A DNA stretch of 64,000 bases from Camarhynchus parvulus (taxonomy: Eukaryota; Chordata; Aves; Passeriformes; Thraupidae): NCBI RefSeq assembly GCF_901933205.1, contig NC_044591.1, positions 2,081,501 through 2,145,500 of the forward strand, read 5' to 3'. Under the pieces are notes generated by a model. The model was not told where the DNA came from, made no database searches, and saw only the letters and a list, made by a program, of their open reading frames with translations. This document shows positions 1-13,592 of the stretch, piece by piece (the first letter of the stretch is position 1; each line of letters opens with the position of its first letter). Made by a program: the position numbers and the translations under genes.

Positions 1-744
1 ATGATTTCTCTTGACGCGCTGAACTTTTGAACCCGATGAAAAAAATCTTTTTTTTTTACAAGAGAGTCATCGAAAGTTCATTGCCCTTTCTCACATTTGC
101 ACCACCAAAGGGACATAAGGAAAAACATCAAGTGTAATATCCGTCAATGTTAGTGAGGCATTCAGAATATATCACCGATGCATAAATAACCCCCATGAAA
201 CTCCAGTGGCAGGGGGAGGTTTTGGAAGAACAGAGATACACAACAATATTTAATTATAAATTGCATCAAAATTATTGTCTTTACTCATCAAAGGGTGTCT
301 CACAAGCATTCCTTTGGTTCAGATGTGAGCCTGAAATCCTGGATGCCCCCGTCTAAAAGCTCGGGATTTTTCTTGGTTGACTGGCTACTTTTTCCTGCCA
401 AAGCTCATAAAAATCCAGACACCAATTTACTTAACACGAGGGGTGTGAAATCCCCACTTAGGGAAGGTGAATTTAATTGGAAAAGAAAAAAATCATAAAT
501 CCAGGCCACTGAGCAGTTTGAATTGGCAAACTCTCTTGTGACCTCGATTTGTTGTGGTTTTATTTTCCTGAAATGTTTTTCCCAACACATGTTGGGTGGA
601 AAAATCCACTGGAATCACCAAACATTGGGTTTTCCTACCTTTTGTACAGAGCAGGGGGTGTGTACTCTTTGTCCAAGCTAAAGACTGATGGAAAAGCTTC
701 CTGGTAGGAGCAGCAGGAGGGAGTGGGTGGGAGGAACCCCAACC

Positions 745-1529
745 CTCTCTAGGGATTAAAGACTTGGAAGCCTTTTGTTCTCTTCAAAGTAACATCTCCC
801 ACTGTCTTTTCTTGACTTGAGGCTGTCAGGGTCATCTGATCCTTAGTGCAAGATCAGTCCATGGTCACCATCCTCCCGTGCTCCCCTCAGCCTCCCTGCG
901 CTGTCTGTGTCTGGAATTGCTGCCCCACTGGGGTCTCTGGGGTGTGGAATCACAGAGTGGTTTGAGGGCACCTAAGAGATCATCATTCCCATTCCATCCA
1001 TGTCTCCATGGACCACATCCCTGCAGCAGTTTTGTCCGAGAGTCTCCAGAGTCTCCCACCACAGACAACACTGGCACCCAGGGTGTCACCCAGCTGCTGC
1101 TGCCAATTCCTGTGCGAAGCAAATTCTCTGGAGCACTTCCACTGCTGTCCCAGGAGTTCTGTCAGGGATGACCCACAACGCGTGCAGGGAGGAAGTTCAG
1201 GCTGGCAGGCCCAGTGCTGTCTGTGGTGGGAGCCTCTAGAGACCCTCAGACAAAACTGCTGCCCACAAGGCTGTGCATGGAATGGGAATGATGATCTTCA
1301 GGGTGCCTTCCAACTCAAACCCCTCTGTGATCCTACACCACAGACACCCCAGCAGAGCAGAGACTCCAGTCACAGACAGCTCTGGGGAGGCTGAGGGAAG
1401 CCCAGGAGGATGCTGACCAGGTCTTGCACTAAGGATGAGATCACTCTGACAGCCTCAAGTCTAAAACAGACTGGGAGATGTTAATTTGAAGAAAGCTAAA
1501 GGATTCCTAGTCTTCAATCCCTAGAGAGA
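745..1529. repeat. Large imperfect inverted repeat (arms about 330 bp)
   Basis: The left arm (about 745-1084) and right arm (about 1206-1529) are reverse complements along their length, roughly 80-85% identical by eye, separated by about 120 bp. Anchors include CTCTCTAGGGATT at 744-756 against the complement of 1515-1527, GACTTGAGGCTGTCAG, ATCCTTAGTGCAAGA, GATCATCATTCCCATTCC and CCCACCACAGACA. Part of each arm is CR1-like (ATCACAGAGNGGTTTGAG), but the homology continues into non-CR1 sequence. This suggests an inverted duplication or a foldback element rather than two chance insertions. Confidence 0.8.
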
Positions 1530-2052
1530 CTCTTCTATTCCTTTCAAACACACACACATGTTAAACAATGTGGGTAAAGCACCATCACATGGAACTTGGA
1601 GGAAGCTGAAATTACTGCACCCCCCATTTCTGTACCACTGCTTGGACTGTTTGGGGAGGGGCCCCTTCACTGCTCCCATGTCCTCACTGCCAGCAGTAGC
1701 TCCTACTCTTGCTGCTGAGAGTGCACATTCGCTCTTTGCACAACAACTTCCCTCCCATGAACCTGTGAAAGGGAAAGGAGGAAAGAAACTGTCCCAGCTA
1801 GAGAGAGCCCCACGTTGCTGCCTTGTTGACAGTCCCAGCTCCCAAATCTTGTCAAAATGTACCTGGATGGGGAAGATAAAAGTCAACGTAGAAATCTTAC
1901 CCACAAGGTGTGACTATTCCACTCTCTGGGAGTCAGGCACCATCTCCACGGCTTTCAGAGGGAGAGTGTCTGGAAAAGGGGCAGGAACAGCTCCAGGCAA
2001 TGTTTCCTGTGGGAGTATCCATGTGCTGGCCTGAGGCTGTGGTCAGAAATCC

Positions 2053-2100
2053 TGTGGGGTCAGTAAAACCTCCCTTATGTGGGGTCAGTAAAACCTCCCA
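2053..2100. repeat. Two-copy short tandem repeat
   Basis: GTGGGGTCAGTAAAACCTCCC occurs twice in tandem, with a unit of about 24 bp. Too short to classify. Confidence 0.6.
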
Positions 2101-5044
2101 GCTTTGTGTCAGTCTGGGCCAGGCAGCTCTGACAAGGATCTGCTGTGGGAGAGGGGCCAGCAGCACATTCACAGAATCAGCCTGGGATACCCAGCTGACA
2201 TCCACAGCTCCATAATGAAGATAGGCAGGGGAAAAAAGGGAAATAGAAAATGACACAAATGCAGCAGAAAGAAAGCTGAGGGTCAGTGTGGAACACTAAA
2301 TTGTTAGAGAATTATCTGGCAGATATGCAACAAGCAAAGTACCGAAATGGAGATGCTGTGCTTGGATAGGGATGTACAGCAGAAGGCACAGGACAGGTAA
2401 CACAGAGCTTTGAATAAACTTAATATTTTGATATAAAGAGCAAGACACCTTAAATCATTATATCTGATTGAGAGAGGCAAAACAAGTGAGAAGGAGATTT
2501 CCAAGCAGGAAAACCAGCTTCTTTCTAAGTGATACAGAATGTAACACCTTTTCTGGTGTTTTGAAAAGTTGAAGAATTTAAGATAGGGAGGAAATAAAGT
2601 CAGAGCAGCATCTCCAGACACCAAGGCAGCAGAAAAAACCAGAAATGTACACAAATAGTTATTTCCTATCTCCAGGTATTTTAGACATCTTTTGTTTACT
2701 GAAAATCAAGTGCAAACTCAAACTTTCTTTCCATGTACCAGTGAAAAAATGAATTAGGTTTACACCTTTCCAGTGAAAGAAATTAATTCTTGTTTAATCT
2801 CCCTCCTCTTTTCCCCATTCCCAATAAAAAGCTATAAAAAGGACATTTTAATCTGAGCAAAAGGGTTTCCCATATTTAGTCCCTCCTGCCATTTTCACTC
2901 CAGCAGGCTGTGCTGTCCATGTGGATTTATTGTCGCGCCACAGCTCACTGAGACTCGCTGGCTGTTACCAGGGTTTGGAGCATGTTTTCTTTGTAATAAT
3001 CCACTGCCATTTTCTGCACCATCCCTGGATTTATGACATTATTTATTCTCTATAAATTCCCATTGCTTTTTTTTCTAATGGCAATTTCACCCTTTGTTTC
3101 CCCCAGCAGTCTCCCAGAACTGGGGGCTGCGGGTGCAGCACTGGGGCTTGTTGCACTCAGTAAATGCAATTATTGACACGCCCCCAGCACATCCATATGT
3201 GCCCAGATTTGCTGCTAAAAATGCATTTGCAAAGGAAAAAGGAAGAGCTCAGGAAGGATGGAAATTAGTAAAAAAATTGCATTGTGTGGCAAATCTTTTC
3301 AACCAGAAAAAACAGAAAAACAGAATTTTTTTGAAGTCCAACCAATCCTCCTCCAACCATTGCACAGAGAATCATCTGCCTGACCAGCCAGACCAGTGTC
3401 TTGTGACATTTTCACATGAAATGATCTTACCCTTGACTCAGAATAACATCTGTAAGATATTTGCATTTGGAAAACAAGAAGAAGAAACTAAATTGGATTT
3501 TTTTTATTTTATTCTACTCTTACTCATGGGATACATGGATTTGTGGAACCAAAAAGGGTCCTTTTCAGCCTTGTTAAATTCCTCAGGAACGGTGTGCATG
3601 GTTTTATTTTTTAATTTTATTTAACAAAATAAATTTAGCAATATTTTAAAGTTTTATTTAACAAAACCAACAAAACCCAGCCAAAAAAAAAAAAAAGGAT
3701 ATAATTTTGATTTGAGCACCCTGCCCTCTCCCCTTGGTTCGGAAAATGAACAATTGATTATTCCCTTTCTGCTGCACGACCACTGACACTGCATTTATTT
3801 CCCTCTCTGCAAATCTTCCCATTGAGAGCATTCCCAGCTCCATAAATTCTCATGAATAATGTACTAACCAGCATAAATGTGACACTTTCATATATGTGGC
3901 CTGATCTGATTAATTGAGAACCACAACATCCTATTATCTATGTTATCTCATCCTGGCAGTTTATATATATTAGATTGACCTGAAATACACTTTTAATTGA
4001 TTTTTATCAACAGATCCGAAGAGCTGTGGTTTGATTTTACTGTGCTTGTAGTGAGCCTGGATCTTCACTTAAGTTGAGCTGCATTTCATACTTTGATGGA
4101 TTTTCCGTTAAGATCACAAGAAAGAACCTTATTTAGACATTAAAATGTTAAACAAAACATGGCATAAAGGACTAAGAGAGGAGAATGCAAACCAATCCAG
4201 TTAAAATTCTTACTAAAATAAATATATAACAACTAAAAGCAGTTTGATACAACAGAAAATAAAATTAATAATAGTCAGAACTGTGAAACAGCTTGGCTAG
4301 GAATTAAATAAAAAACAAGGAAAAAAGTCCAAATTCGGTGCTAATATTGAGTGAAAGTGTGGAAGGAAGAGGTTTGATAGAACTCTACAATTCTTCGAGT
4401 CCCTCTTCAAGAAAAACATTTATCTCTATTTATGTGAATGCTGGTGGCCAAGGAATGAGGCCTCAGAATCTGTGGTTGGAGTTGGGAAAGGGTCATTTCT
4501 GAGGGGCTGCTGCAGCCCCAGGGAGGGGGACGTCCCCATTGGGCTCCCAGCCTCACCTGCACAAAGCCACGACTGCCCTGGGGGGCCTGGGAACATGTGG
4601 GAATTCATATTCACTTTTCATTCATATTCAATTCACAATTCATTCACAATTCAATTCATAAGGAAATTGCAGATCCCCTTGCAAATGCGCCTGGGAAGAT
4701 CTGAGGGGTCAAAGTTTCATCGTGTTTTGCCACCAAAAGTGCCTTGGAAAGTAGGTACAGCTCCTAAGGCTGCTGTAGGAAATTCATGTGCACTTGGTCT
4801 CTGAGCAAAAACATCGTGGAAAGGGTGAGCTCGTGGTGGAAATGGCCCAACAATGAGCCAAGATGCTCCTGGTATCTGGTTTGGCTGCTGAGGGCCCTGA
4901 AAGCAAAGAATAAAGGACAAAAAATCCTTGCTGAGAACAACCAAGGCCTTGATGAGAAGAACTGAGGCTCTCAGTGACTTCTCTGGGTGGCAGGGGGATG
5001 ATGGGGAGCACAAGATAAAGGGGGCAGACCCAGAGTGAGCTGGA

Positions 5045-5282
5045 GAAAACATGAAAATATTGGATGTCAGGAAGGAATTCCTGTTCCTGTGAGGGTGGGC
5101 AGGCCCTGGCACAGGGTGCCCAGAGCAGCTGGGGCTGCCCCTGATCCCTGGCAGTGCCCAAGGCCAGGCTGGGTGAGGTTTGGAAAAACCTGGGACAGGG
5201 GAAGGTGTCCCTGCCATGGCAGGGGGGCACTGAATGGGCTTTAGGGTCCCTTTCCACCCAAACCATCCTGGGATTCTATGCA
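5045..5282 (+). repeat. CR1 LINE fragment
   Basis: 3' end of a chicken-repeat-1 LINE in sense orientation. Landmarks are GGAAGGAATTC, GGCACAGGGTGCCCAGAGCAGC, AGGCCAGGCTGGGTGAGG, the CCATGGCAGGGG box and the closing GGGATTCTATG tail. Only a non-coding 3' fragment is present, as in nearly all CR1 copies. Confidence 0.9.
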
Positions 5283-6124
5283 GAAAAAAAAAGTGTCAAA
5301 GCTCTGAAAATATACAAGAGAGGAGATAAATGTGCAAAGAAGGAACACTGCAGACAATGGATAAACTGCCTTAAGAAAAACGCGTTGAATTTAATAATAA
5401 TTGGAAAATCAGCTATTATACAGGAGGCTGCAGACCAGAAAAAGTCAAGGAAAGAAAGCACAATAGAAGCAGTGCCTCAAAATATCAGATTTTATACATT
5501 TATGACACCAGCACATTCCAAAAAGGCAGACTTGTTGTTTTTTTTTACAGCCCTGACTAGCACCAGATAAGGAAAAAAACAGGCAGAGGAACACAAACAA
5601 GCAGGAAATTGCATGGGAAGTCAACATCAATGCTCTGTGAACGAGCAGAGCTACAAAGGCTTCACTGCATTGTGCTGAGGCAGAAAGCAAACCCAGAGCT
5701 AAGCAAAGAGAAATTAAAATTTTATGCAGAGTCTAAGGCAGTGTAAGACACAAACACAGAAAGGATATTTATCGGCCAAACAACACAGGAATCATTACTT
5801 TCTGCAGTAAATTAAAGGATTGCTGACATGAAATCAGAGAGAAATATTCCATACAAACCCACAGGAGTGAAATGGGTAAGCAAACATAAAATATTCAGTC
5901 AGGATGATGCATCTACAGCAAGGGAGAAATCGTTTCTGCTACCCAGAACTGCAGATATTGGTGTAACTTCAGAACCAAGAGCTCCAAAAGGGAACTGATC
6001 TCCCACACTTCCTTTTGCACTGAGAGGACCCTGAATGAGGCTGTGAAAATCTTGAATTGATGTCACAGAGCATCAGCCACAGCAGCTGGGGCACAGGGGG
6101 CCTGGGAAACCCACCAGGAGCATT

Positions 6125-6325
6125 GCTGGGATCTTTCCAGGGAACTGTGGAGCTGGGAGAGGTGCCCAGGGCTGCCCCAGTCCTGGCAGTGTCCAAGGCC
6201 AGGCTGGACAGGGCTTGGAACAACCTGGGATACTGGAAGGTGTCCTGCCCATGGCAGGGGTGGAACAAGATGGGCTTTAAGGTCTCTTCCAACCCAAACC
6301 AGTCTGGCACTCTCTGGTTCCATGG
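6125..6325 (+). repeat. CR1 LINE fragment
   Basis: Sense-oriented CR1 3' end. GTCCAAGGCCAGGCTGGACA, CAACCTGGGATACTGGAAGG, CCATGGCAGGGGTGG and TTCCAACCCAAACCAGTCTGG are recognisable. The upstream part is more diverged. Confidence 0.85.
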
Positions 6326-7164
6326 TTATTGGTGATTCCACATCTCAGCACAAATACCAGCGCTGGAGGCTTCACTGCTGGCCTTGCAGGTGAGAGCAAA
6401 CTCATCCCCTGATCCCAGAGAAGGGAAGGGGAGCTCAGTCAGGAGCACGGGAAAACCCCTCCAAGCTGCAGGCTGACCCTCAGGGTGGACCTGGTTATGA
6501 GAGGTAAAAGTGACCCCAGCAGTGCCTTCGTACTGGCTGGAGCTGAAGTCTGGCAAATCAAGGCTCTCCTGGGGCAGAAATTTGGGTGCTTAAACTGCAG
6601 TTTTGGGGCTCACAACTCAGCCCTTGGGGCCTGAGCTCACATGTGGGTCTTGAGCAGGGATTGCTGAGACCTAGAGCTGGATCCCCTTCAAATTCACTCT
6701 TTAGGTCTCTGTAACTTCTGGAAATTGCTGCCCTACACTCCCAGGATAGATTCTGATTACACAGCAGTTTCCTCTCAGTGTTTTTCCACCCATTCCCACT
6801 GAGTTCTGCCTGACTTGCATCAGTGTGATGGGAGGGAATTCTCAGCTACTCAGCACTCACTGCTGTGTCTTCCTGGGGTGTAGCAGAGAAGCTTGGGGGG
6901 ATTTGGAGCTGCTGTTGGTACTCTTTTCAAAGCAGATCAGTTACTGGGGGAGTGGATGGTAGGGGCCAGAACAGCCCTGTGCTGTCACCTGCCCTTCCTG
7001 GAACAGGAAAGGAAAAGCTTACAGCCTGGGACGTTTAAGTTTTTACACCAGACCCATCCAGCTGAGATTCCTTTTTTAATGGTTTGCTCTGAGAACAGGG
7101 AAGCAGTCTGGAAACAGCCCAGGCAAGAGCAGTTTCACATTTGGACAGCAGCAAATCCCCTCCC

Positions 7165-7315
7165 CAGTGGCACAGAACCACAGAACCATGGAATCTTCAG
7201 AGCTGGGATGGAGCCACAAGGACACAGAGCCCGGCTTCTGATCCTGCACAAGACAGCCCAGTGATCCCACCCTGTGCCCAAGAGATTTGTCCAAACACTC
7301 CTTGATTTCTGTGCC
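7165..7315 (-). repeat. CR1 LINE fragment
   Basis: Antisense CR1 of a different subfamily, with GATCCTGCACAAGACAGCCC, ATCCCACCCTGTGCCCAAGAG and TGTCCAAACACTCCTTGAT. The head (CACAGAACCATGGAATC) is diverged. Confidence 0.75.
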
Positions 7316-8639
7316 AGATATTTTGCCTGCAGCTACATGAAAGATCCATTGCTCTGTTTTTATATTTATTTTTATCCAGCTTTGAGTACAAGTGTTCCCC
7401 TCCCAGAATATCCTGCCAAGTGTCACCTCTCCCAGGTTTGCCAAATGGTTCTGGGCTCAGGAGCCTCCCTGAATTGTTTGCAGGTTCTTTCCCCACTCAG
7501 TGCAGATGGAGGAAGGTGTGCAGGGCCTTGCAGCACTGGACATCACAGAGGCACCTGGGAGAGGGAGTGACCAGGTGCTCAGGTAAGGCTGGGAGGAGAA
7601 ATGGGGAGCTGGGAGGGCTCCTGGTCCACCAGGAGGAACTGCCTGCCCCAGGCCAACCTGGCACCACCATTGCTGGATGTGTGGCTTCCTTGGGAAGCAT
7701 TTCACGTGTGCCCAGAGGAGTCCTTGGGAGCTGATTCTGACCCCACCATCTGTTCAATAGGTTTCCAGCAGAGATCAGGTCTTACCCCAGATGAAGACAG
7801 CACTGTTCCCTCATAAACTGAAGAAGCCAGTAGGGTGGGAGGTGAGCTTTAATTTAATTTAAGGCAATGAATGCCTTTAGTGCCTTCCTAGGCCCTCCTC
7901 TGTGCTTGTTCTGCTTGCAGGCTCAGGGTCAGAGTCAGGCTGGGCAAACACCAGCTGCACCCACTGCCTACAGCTCAGCACGGCCTGGTCCCTCTCAGGG
8001 ATCCTTTGTCCCCAGCTCCTGCTCCTTGTACCCCTTGCTGCTCACCAAGGGCTCTTGGGAAGAGCTGTCCCTGCAGGAAATAGGGCTCCCTCCCTCCCCA
8101 GACACCTTTAGGGCCTTTCCAGGACCCCATGAAAAAGGAAGAACCTATGCCCTGCCAGAGAAAAGCCTTGCTGGGCTCACTGGTTTCACTCCAAGGCTGC
8201 CCATCCTTCTCTCCTGCTGCCATTGTGGGGCTGTGTGGGCTGGTCCTGAGCAGAGACCGGAGCTGGCACGTTCAGGCCCTGACCCAAGGTCCAGGAGGAG
8301 CCCCAGCTCCAGCTGTGCAGAAATGTTTGCCTCAATTGCAAAATCAAACCCAAGCTTCTCCTCAGAAATCCATGCAGAAATTCCTCTTTCCTTTGGAAAA
8401 TAAGTAGGAGGGTGACAGAACCAGACACACGGATCTGTGACTATAAACTAAATTATTGATGTTCTCTTCTTATGAGTCAAACTCTTTATTGCAGCTGAAT
8501 GTTGGATTATGACAGCCAATGGTCTGTGCAGACTGTTCACTGCATTATTTATATCAATCATCTGAGCTACACCTTGTTCTCTTGATGGGGGCTCTTTCAG
8601 GGTTGAAAGATCACTGCAGAGAAGAATTTGTGGATAGTA

Positions 8640-8945
8640 ATTAAAATAAAAATTCAAGAATGAATAAAATAATAAGTAAAATATAAAAATAATAAATATA
8701 AAACATATGAAATAATTAATAAAATAAAATTAATTTCCATGGGACTTGATCCTTTCAAGGATGCTGATTTACAATAATCCCTTACATATGTGCATATGTG
8801 ATTGTCCTCTTTTTTCTTTTGGTTTTTTTTTTGTTTGGTTTTTATTTTTTATTTTCTTTTTGGTTTTTTTTTTTGTTTGTTTGGTTTTTTGTTTTTGTTT
8901 TTTTTTTTTTTTTTTTTTTTTTTTTGTTTTGGTTTTGTTTTTTTT
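8640..8945. repeat. AT-rich simple sequence followed by a poly-T/GTTTT tract
   Basis: 8640-8735 is almost pure A/T (AATAAAATAAT-like). 8808-8945 on the plus strand is T with scattered G, including an uninterrupted run of more than 20 T. Open frames here give runs of Phe or Lys and are meaningless. Confidence 0.9.
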
Positions 8946-9578
8946 CACACACAGAATTGTCAAGGGATCAAGATTCCCATGAAAACAGCTGTGATTTATT
9001 CCCAACATAGAGTTCAAGCTGGGGGTTGGTTGCTTAGACACTGAAATGCCTTGAATTTCCTTCTCCTCTTTACAATTGCTTGTCAATCCATTGGGCATTG
9101 ATACCTTCATGAATAATGAAGAAAAGGAAGATCATCACTGAAGTTCTAAGCTAAAATACTCAAACATGTACACATATAAATTTGCAGCACATTTTAAGTA
9201 AAGAACAAGTTAGTGACAAAGAGAGTGGGTAATTTATTGCTACACTTGAGGGTTAATTATTCAGATTAAATGGTTTAAGTGGGGTAACAGTGGTATCTGT
9301 TTATCTTGGAGTCATTTACCAGGCACTAGACAAGTTCTGGGAATGTTTTCTCCCTTTTAAGTAATCAATATCTCTCTCGTTTCTTTACCTTCATATTTAC
9401 ACCCAAGGAGGATTATTGGGAAGGGGAAAAATTGGATAAAGCACCTAGAAAGGAAAGCCACAAGCAAATGCTTCAAACTTTACAATTCACATTTATTTTG
9501 AAAAAATGTTTTGTTAAAAATACTCCTACAAAGGCATTGGAGCAGCAGGTTTCTGTTTCCTTTATAAATACATCTGAT

Positions 9579-9596
9579 TTATTTATTTATTTATTT
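9579..9596. repeat. (ATTT)n microsatellite
   Basis: About four to five TTTA/ATTT units in tandem. Confidence 0.7.
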
Positions 9597-12500
9597 CTTC
9601 TCAGTAACACCGAAAGACATCTGACAAAGCCAGGGAAGCCCTGGGCTGAATGGAAGACACATCCCTGTGTAACAAGGACCTGCACATGATCTCCCCATTC
9701 ACAATTAAAAAAAATACAAATACTGTCATGAAAAGTGTTCTGTTGTCCTCAGGGTCACGGCCAACACAGAGAGAGCAGGAAGCCAGGGCTGGGGACACCC
9801 TGGGACACCCTGGCTGATGGATCCTGGCCCTGGTGGCAGGGGAGGGCAGGACACAGTGTGACACCCTCGTCTTTGGGGGGCTGCAGGACTCACCCCATTT
9901 CCCCCTCCCACTCTGCAACTCCTTCCAGAGCCGTGACCACGAGGTCAGAGCCTGGCAAAGGCTCCTCTCCCTGCAAACCTGCCCTGTGCCACCAGCAGCT
10001 CCCCCACAAACCTCCCAGGGAAGGACATTTTCCAGCAGATGCTGCCACATCATGTCCTGTGGGAAGACCCCATGGGCAGATCACAGGAGCCAATGCCCTG
10101 ATGGACAAGAGAATTCCCTGCCACGTCTCCCCCAGTACCTCACTGCCACCTCACTGTCACCCCTCCCCTCCCTCGGGGACCTGCTTGGGATTTGGTGTCT
10201 GAGCCAGGAAGAGATCTCCCCTGCAAGGAGTCCTTTGGAATGGGAGCACAGACAGCAACCTTGGCTCTTCAGTTCCTCAGAAGCCCATGGGTAGATGTCA
10301 GCACAGGAAGGAGGTTTGGATACCTGTGCCCAGCTCATCCTGTGAGGAGATCTCTGAGCTCCCAAACTCCTGTTTCCTGCTCCCCAATGCTCTCAGACCA
10401 CGACTTGGCAAAATGAGAAGGGTCATGCCTTTATTTGGGACATGCTTGGAAGCACCAGGCTCATTTATCCAGCAAGAACTGTGACTCCTCAGCTCTGGCT
10501 TCAGGGGCTGGAACACCCCCAGGCTCCCCAAACTTAAACCAGGGCCTCAAAGCACTCCCTGGGTAGACTGAGCTCCCATCAATCCAAAGAGCACGGCAGG
10601 GAGTGACACAAGGTCAGCAAAGCCCTTCCAAAGCAAGCCTGGAAGTACAAAATGTGTTCTAACACCGATGGATGTGCTCCTTCTCCCGTGGCAGGGCTGG
10701 AGCCTTTCCCCTGAGTGCCCCAGGGAACACTGCCCAGGGATCCTGACACACCACACCTGCTCTCATACAGCTTTCTACTGCTTTATCCAGGAAGATCTGT
10801 GATGTGAGGTGGATGTTTCCAGAAAGAAAGGGAGGCAAAGGGGGGATTTTTAATGGGGAGAGATGTAGCTAAGCAGAGGTTCCCTGCAGAGACGTGCTGG
10901 GCCAGCTCCAAGGAAGAGAATCCCTGGCCTTGGCCAAACCTGAACAAACCATGCAGCCCTTCCATACTGGGGAGGGGACAGAGGGCAGAGAAGCAGCAGA
11001 GAGAGAGAGCTGAAGGTGGAGGACAAGCAATGACAAAGAAAAGGGTGCAAGAGTCACAGGCTGAAAAGTGAATGGAGAATTCACTGGAGGATGGCACCCA
11101 ACAGAAATCTCCAGTGCAGGGGCTGTGGATCCACAAAAGAAGCAGCAGATGCAAGACCCCATCTCTGATCCTTGATTTCTCCCCCTCCATCTCCAGCAGG
11201 ATGGCAGGGGATGTGCTGGGATGTGGGGTCTTGGAGGATCATCCTGAAGAGCGGGAAGCAAAGGCAGGACCCAGGCAGGAGAACCTGGGTGATCCAGGAT
11301 GACACCCACAGGGATTGCCCTCCTTGGCAGGGCATCCACAGACTGCAGCTCCTGCTTAGTGTCTCCAACTCTCTCACCCTCCAAGGAGGCTTTCCTTCCT
11401 CCCCTGCTCAAACCAGGCTTTTCCCTGCTCAGATCCCACTGTTGGATGGGACAGGAATGACCACACTTGCCTGTCCCTCTGCCCATGGCCAATCCTGGGC
11501 AGGAGGAGCTGGGCTGTTTCACTTGCCCCCACTGTTGAACAGCTTGAAAGAAAACTCTGGAGCTTGAGGGATGGATGGTCAGTGCTGCTACAGACCTGAG
11601 GGACCCAGCCACACCTGACAGCCTCACCCTCAGCAAGTTCTCACTTCAGAACCCCGGAGGATTTTGCAAACTCCTGCAATCTGAACTTTATTTCTCTGTA
11701 CTTCAGAGAATGGCCAACATGAAACCCACAGCCCTGAACCTTGGCCACCTCACATGAGAGCTGGACTGTCCTTCACTAAAAGCTGTGATTTTCCTATGAT
11801 CCCAATGCTCCTGGGATCCTAGACACAGAAGCTGGGACTTTTAGAGGAAAAAAGAACCATCAGAGAGCTCATAAACCCATCATGTCCTCCTGGATGCCAG
11901 AGCCCAGGTGGGGCCAAGCAAGAAGCACCGATGCACCAACCTGTCCCTTCCCTGGTCCCCTACAGCTCACAAGGGTCTGCAAGGGCCAGGAAAGCAGCCA
12001 GGGACCCTCCAGCCTGGCCCTTCTCCCACATTCCTGGGCTGCTCTGCGGAGGGACAAAAATCCCTGCCCATGCCAAAGACCTTTTCACTCGTGGCAGACC
12101 AAGCAATGGAGGGTTTTAATGTCTGCATCTAAGTTGTCCCAGGACATAAAGAACAAATTCATCTTCAGAGTTGGGCCAGTACTCAAAACCAAACCTTGCA
12201 CTTAATCCCAGCCTGGATCTTGTCCTGGAGCCCTCAACACTCAGTGCCTGCTCTGGGGCCCCTCTGGGACTTCCCTGCACTCCTCCAGCCCAGCCCTGAG
12301 TTCCTCCATTACACCAAGAGCTTTTTGCCCATTTTAGAAGCTTGTCCCCATCTCCTTTCTTGCATTTTAACCCTTGAGGAAGCTCTGACACATCCATTTG
12401 GACTCGTGGTCAGATTGCCACCCAACCAGCAGGTCACAAGGCTGAGCCAGCCTGTGCAGAGGGACAAATCTCACTGTCAGAAACCTCTCTAGAGCAGAGG

Positions 12501-13002
12501 GAAGGACAGGCATCTCTGATACCCAGCACTACTAAGGTTCTCTGGCTCATGAAAGAAGGTTCGAGGTAAGAATACTTCCACAGAGAGCTTCCACATCCAA
12601 CACGTGATGGATCACTCAGTCAATCTCTCTTTTTTTGTGCTTTTCCAGTTGTCTGAGGCACTGATGTCCCACTGCAACTCTGAGCCCCAAGGATGCCTTG
12701 GGATACACAAGAAACTGAGAAGAGGAAGAAGTGGTTTCCTCTGACATGGGAAGCCCTCTGGCTCCACACAGAAATCCTTCCCCAGAAAGAGTGAAAATGG
12801 AAAATCCATGATACTTGATGGAGTGTTTGGGCTTTTAAGAGATGTAGAATGTGTCAGTCCCAAGAATACGATTGAATAAAAGAATTTCTGCAGGAATCCT
12901 GTTACACACCCTGTGCTCCCAGGCATCCATGACCCAGAGAAACTGGAAGAGGTATTTTTGTGTCAAGATTAGTCTTTTAAAAGTTTGTCCAGTCACCTTT
13001 TG

Positions 13003-13262
13003 AATCCCAGAATGTTTTGGGTTGGAAAGGACCTCAAAGCTCACCCATTCCCACCCCCTGCCATGGGCAGGGACACCTTCCACTATCCCAGGGTGTTCCA
13101 AGCCCCATCTAACCTGGCCTTGGACAGTGCCAGAGATCCAGGGGGAGCCACAGCTCCCCTGGGCAATCTGTGCTGCAGTCTCCCCTCTCTCACAGGGAAG
13201 AATTTCTTCCCAAAATCCAATCTAAACTTACCCTCCTTTAGCTTAAAGTCATCTTTTCCTTT
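13003..13262 (-). repeat. CR1 LINE fragment
   Basis: Antisense CR1 3' end: CCCAGAATGTTTTGGGTTGG, CCCCCTGCCATGGGCAGGGA, CCAAGCCCCATCTAACCTGG, GGAAGAATTTCTTCCCAAAA. Fairly complete through the 3' UTR region of the element. Confidence 0.92.
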
Positions 13263-13548
13263 CAATCCATCCAGTGCTGGCTATCCATGCTCCAGCCATG
13301 AGTTCCACCCTCCAACCACTGTGCCCTGTGCCAAGGAATATTCTGGAATATTCTGCTTCCCCTGCCTTCGAGCTGTTACTGTCAGAAACAGTGACTGCTG
13401 CTTTCTCACCTTTCTCACATCTTTCCTGATTTAAGGGCATGAAATTTTTATCATTGTGGTTTACCTCTGCCAGAACCAAGAATCAAAATCTATTTATCTT
13501 TTATACCTCCCACAGACCTCTGGCTGTTACAGAAGCCCTGATCTGGCT

Positions 13549-13592
13549 GCACCTATCTGTATATTTATTGCACCTATCTGTATATTTATTTC
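13549..13592. repeat. Two-copy 22-bp tandem repeat
   Basis: GCACCTATCTGTATATTTATT occurs twice back to back. Confidence 0.7.

Noticed and set aside
8746..9110. Phe-rich and Lys-rich open frames
   Set aside because: They translate a poly-T/poly-A simple tract.
10869..11636. 255-codon minus-strand open frame
   Set aside because: GC-rich intergenic sequence with no recognised motif, no plausible splice or start context, and similar-length shadow frames in other phases.
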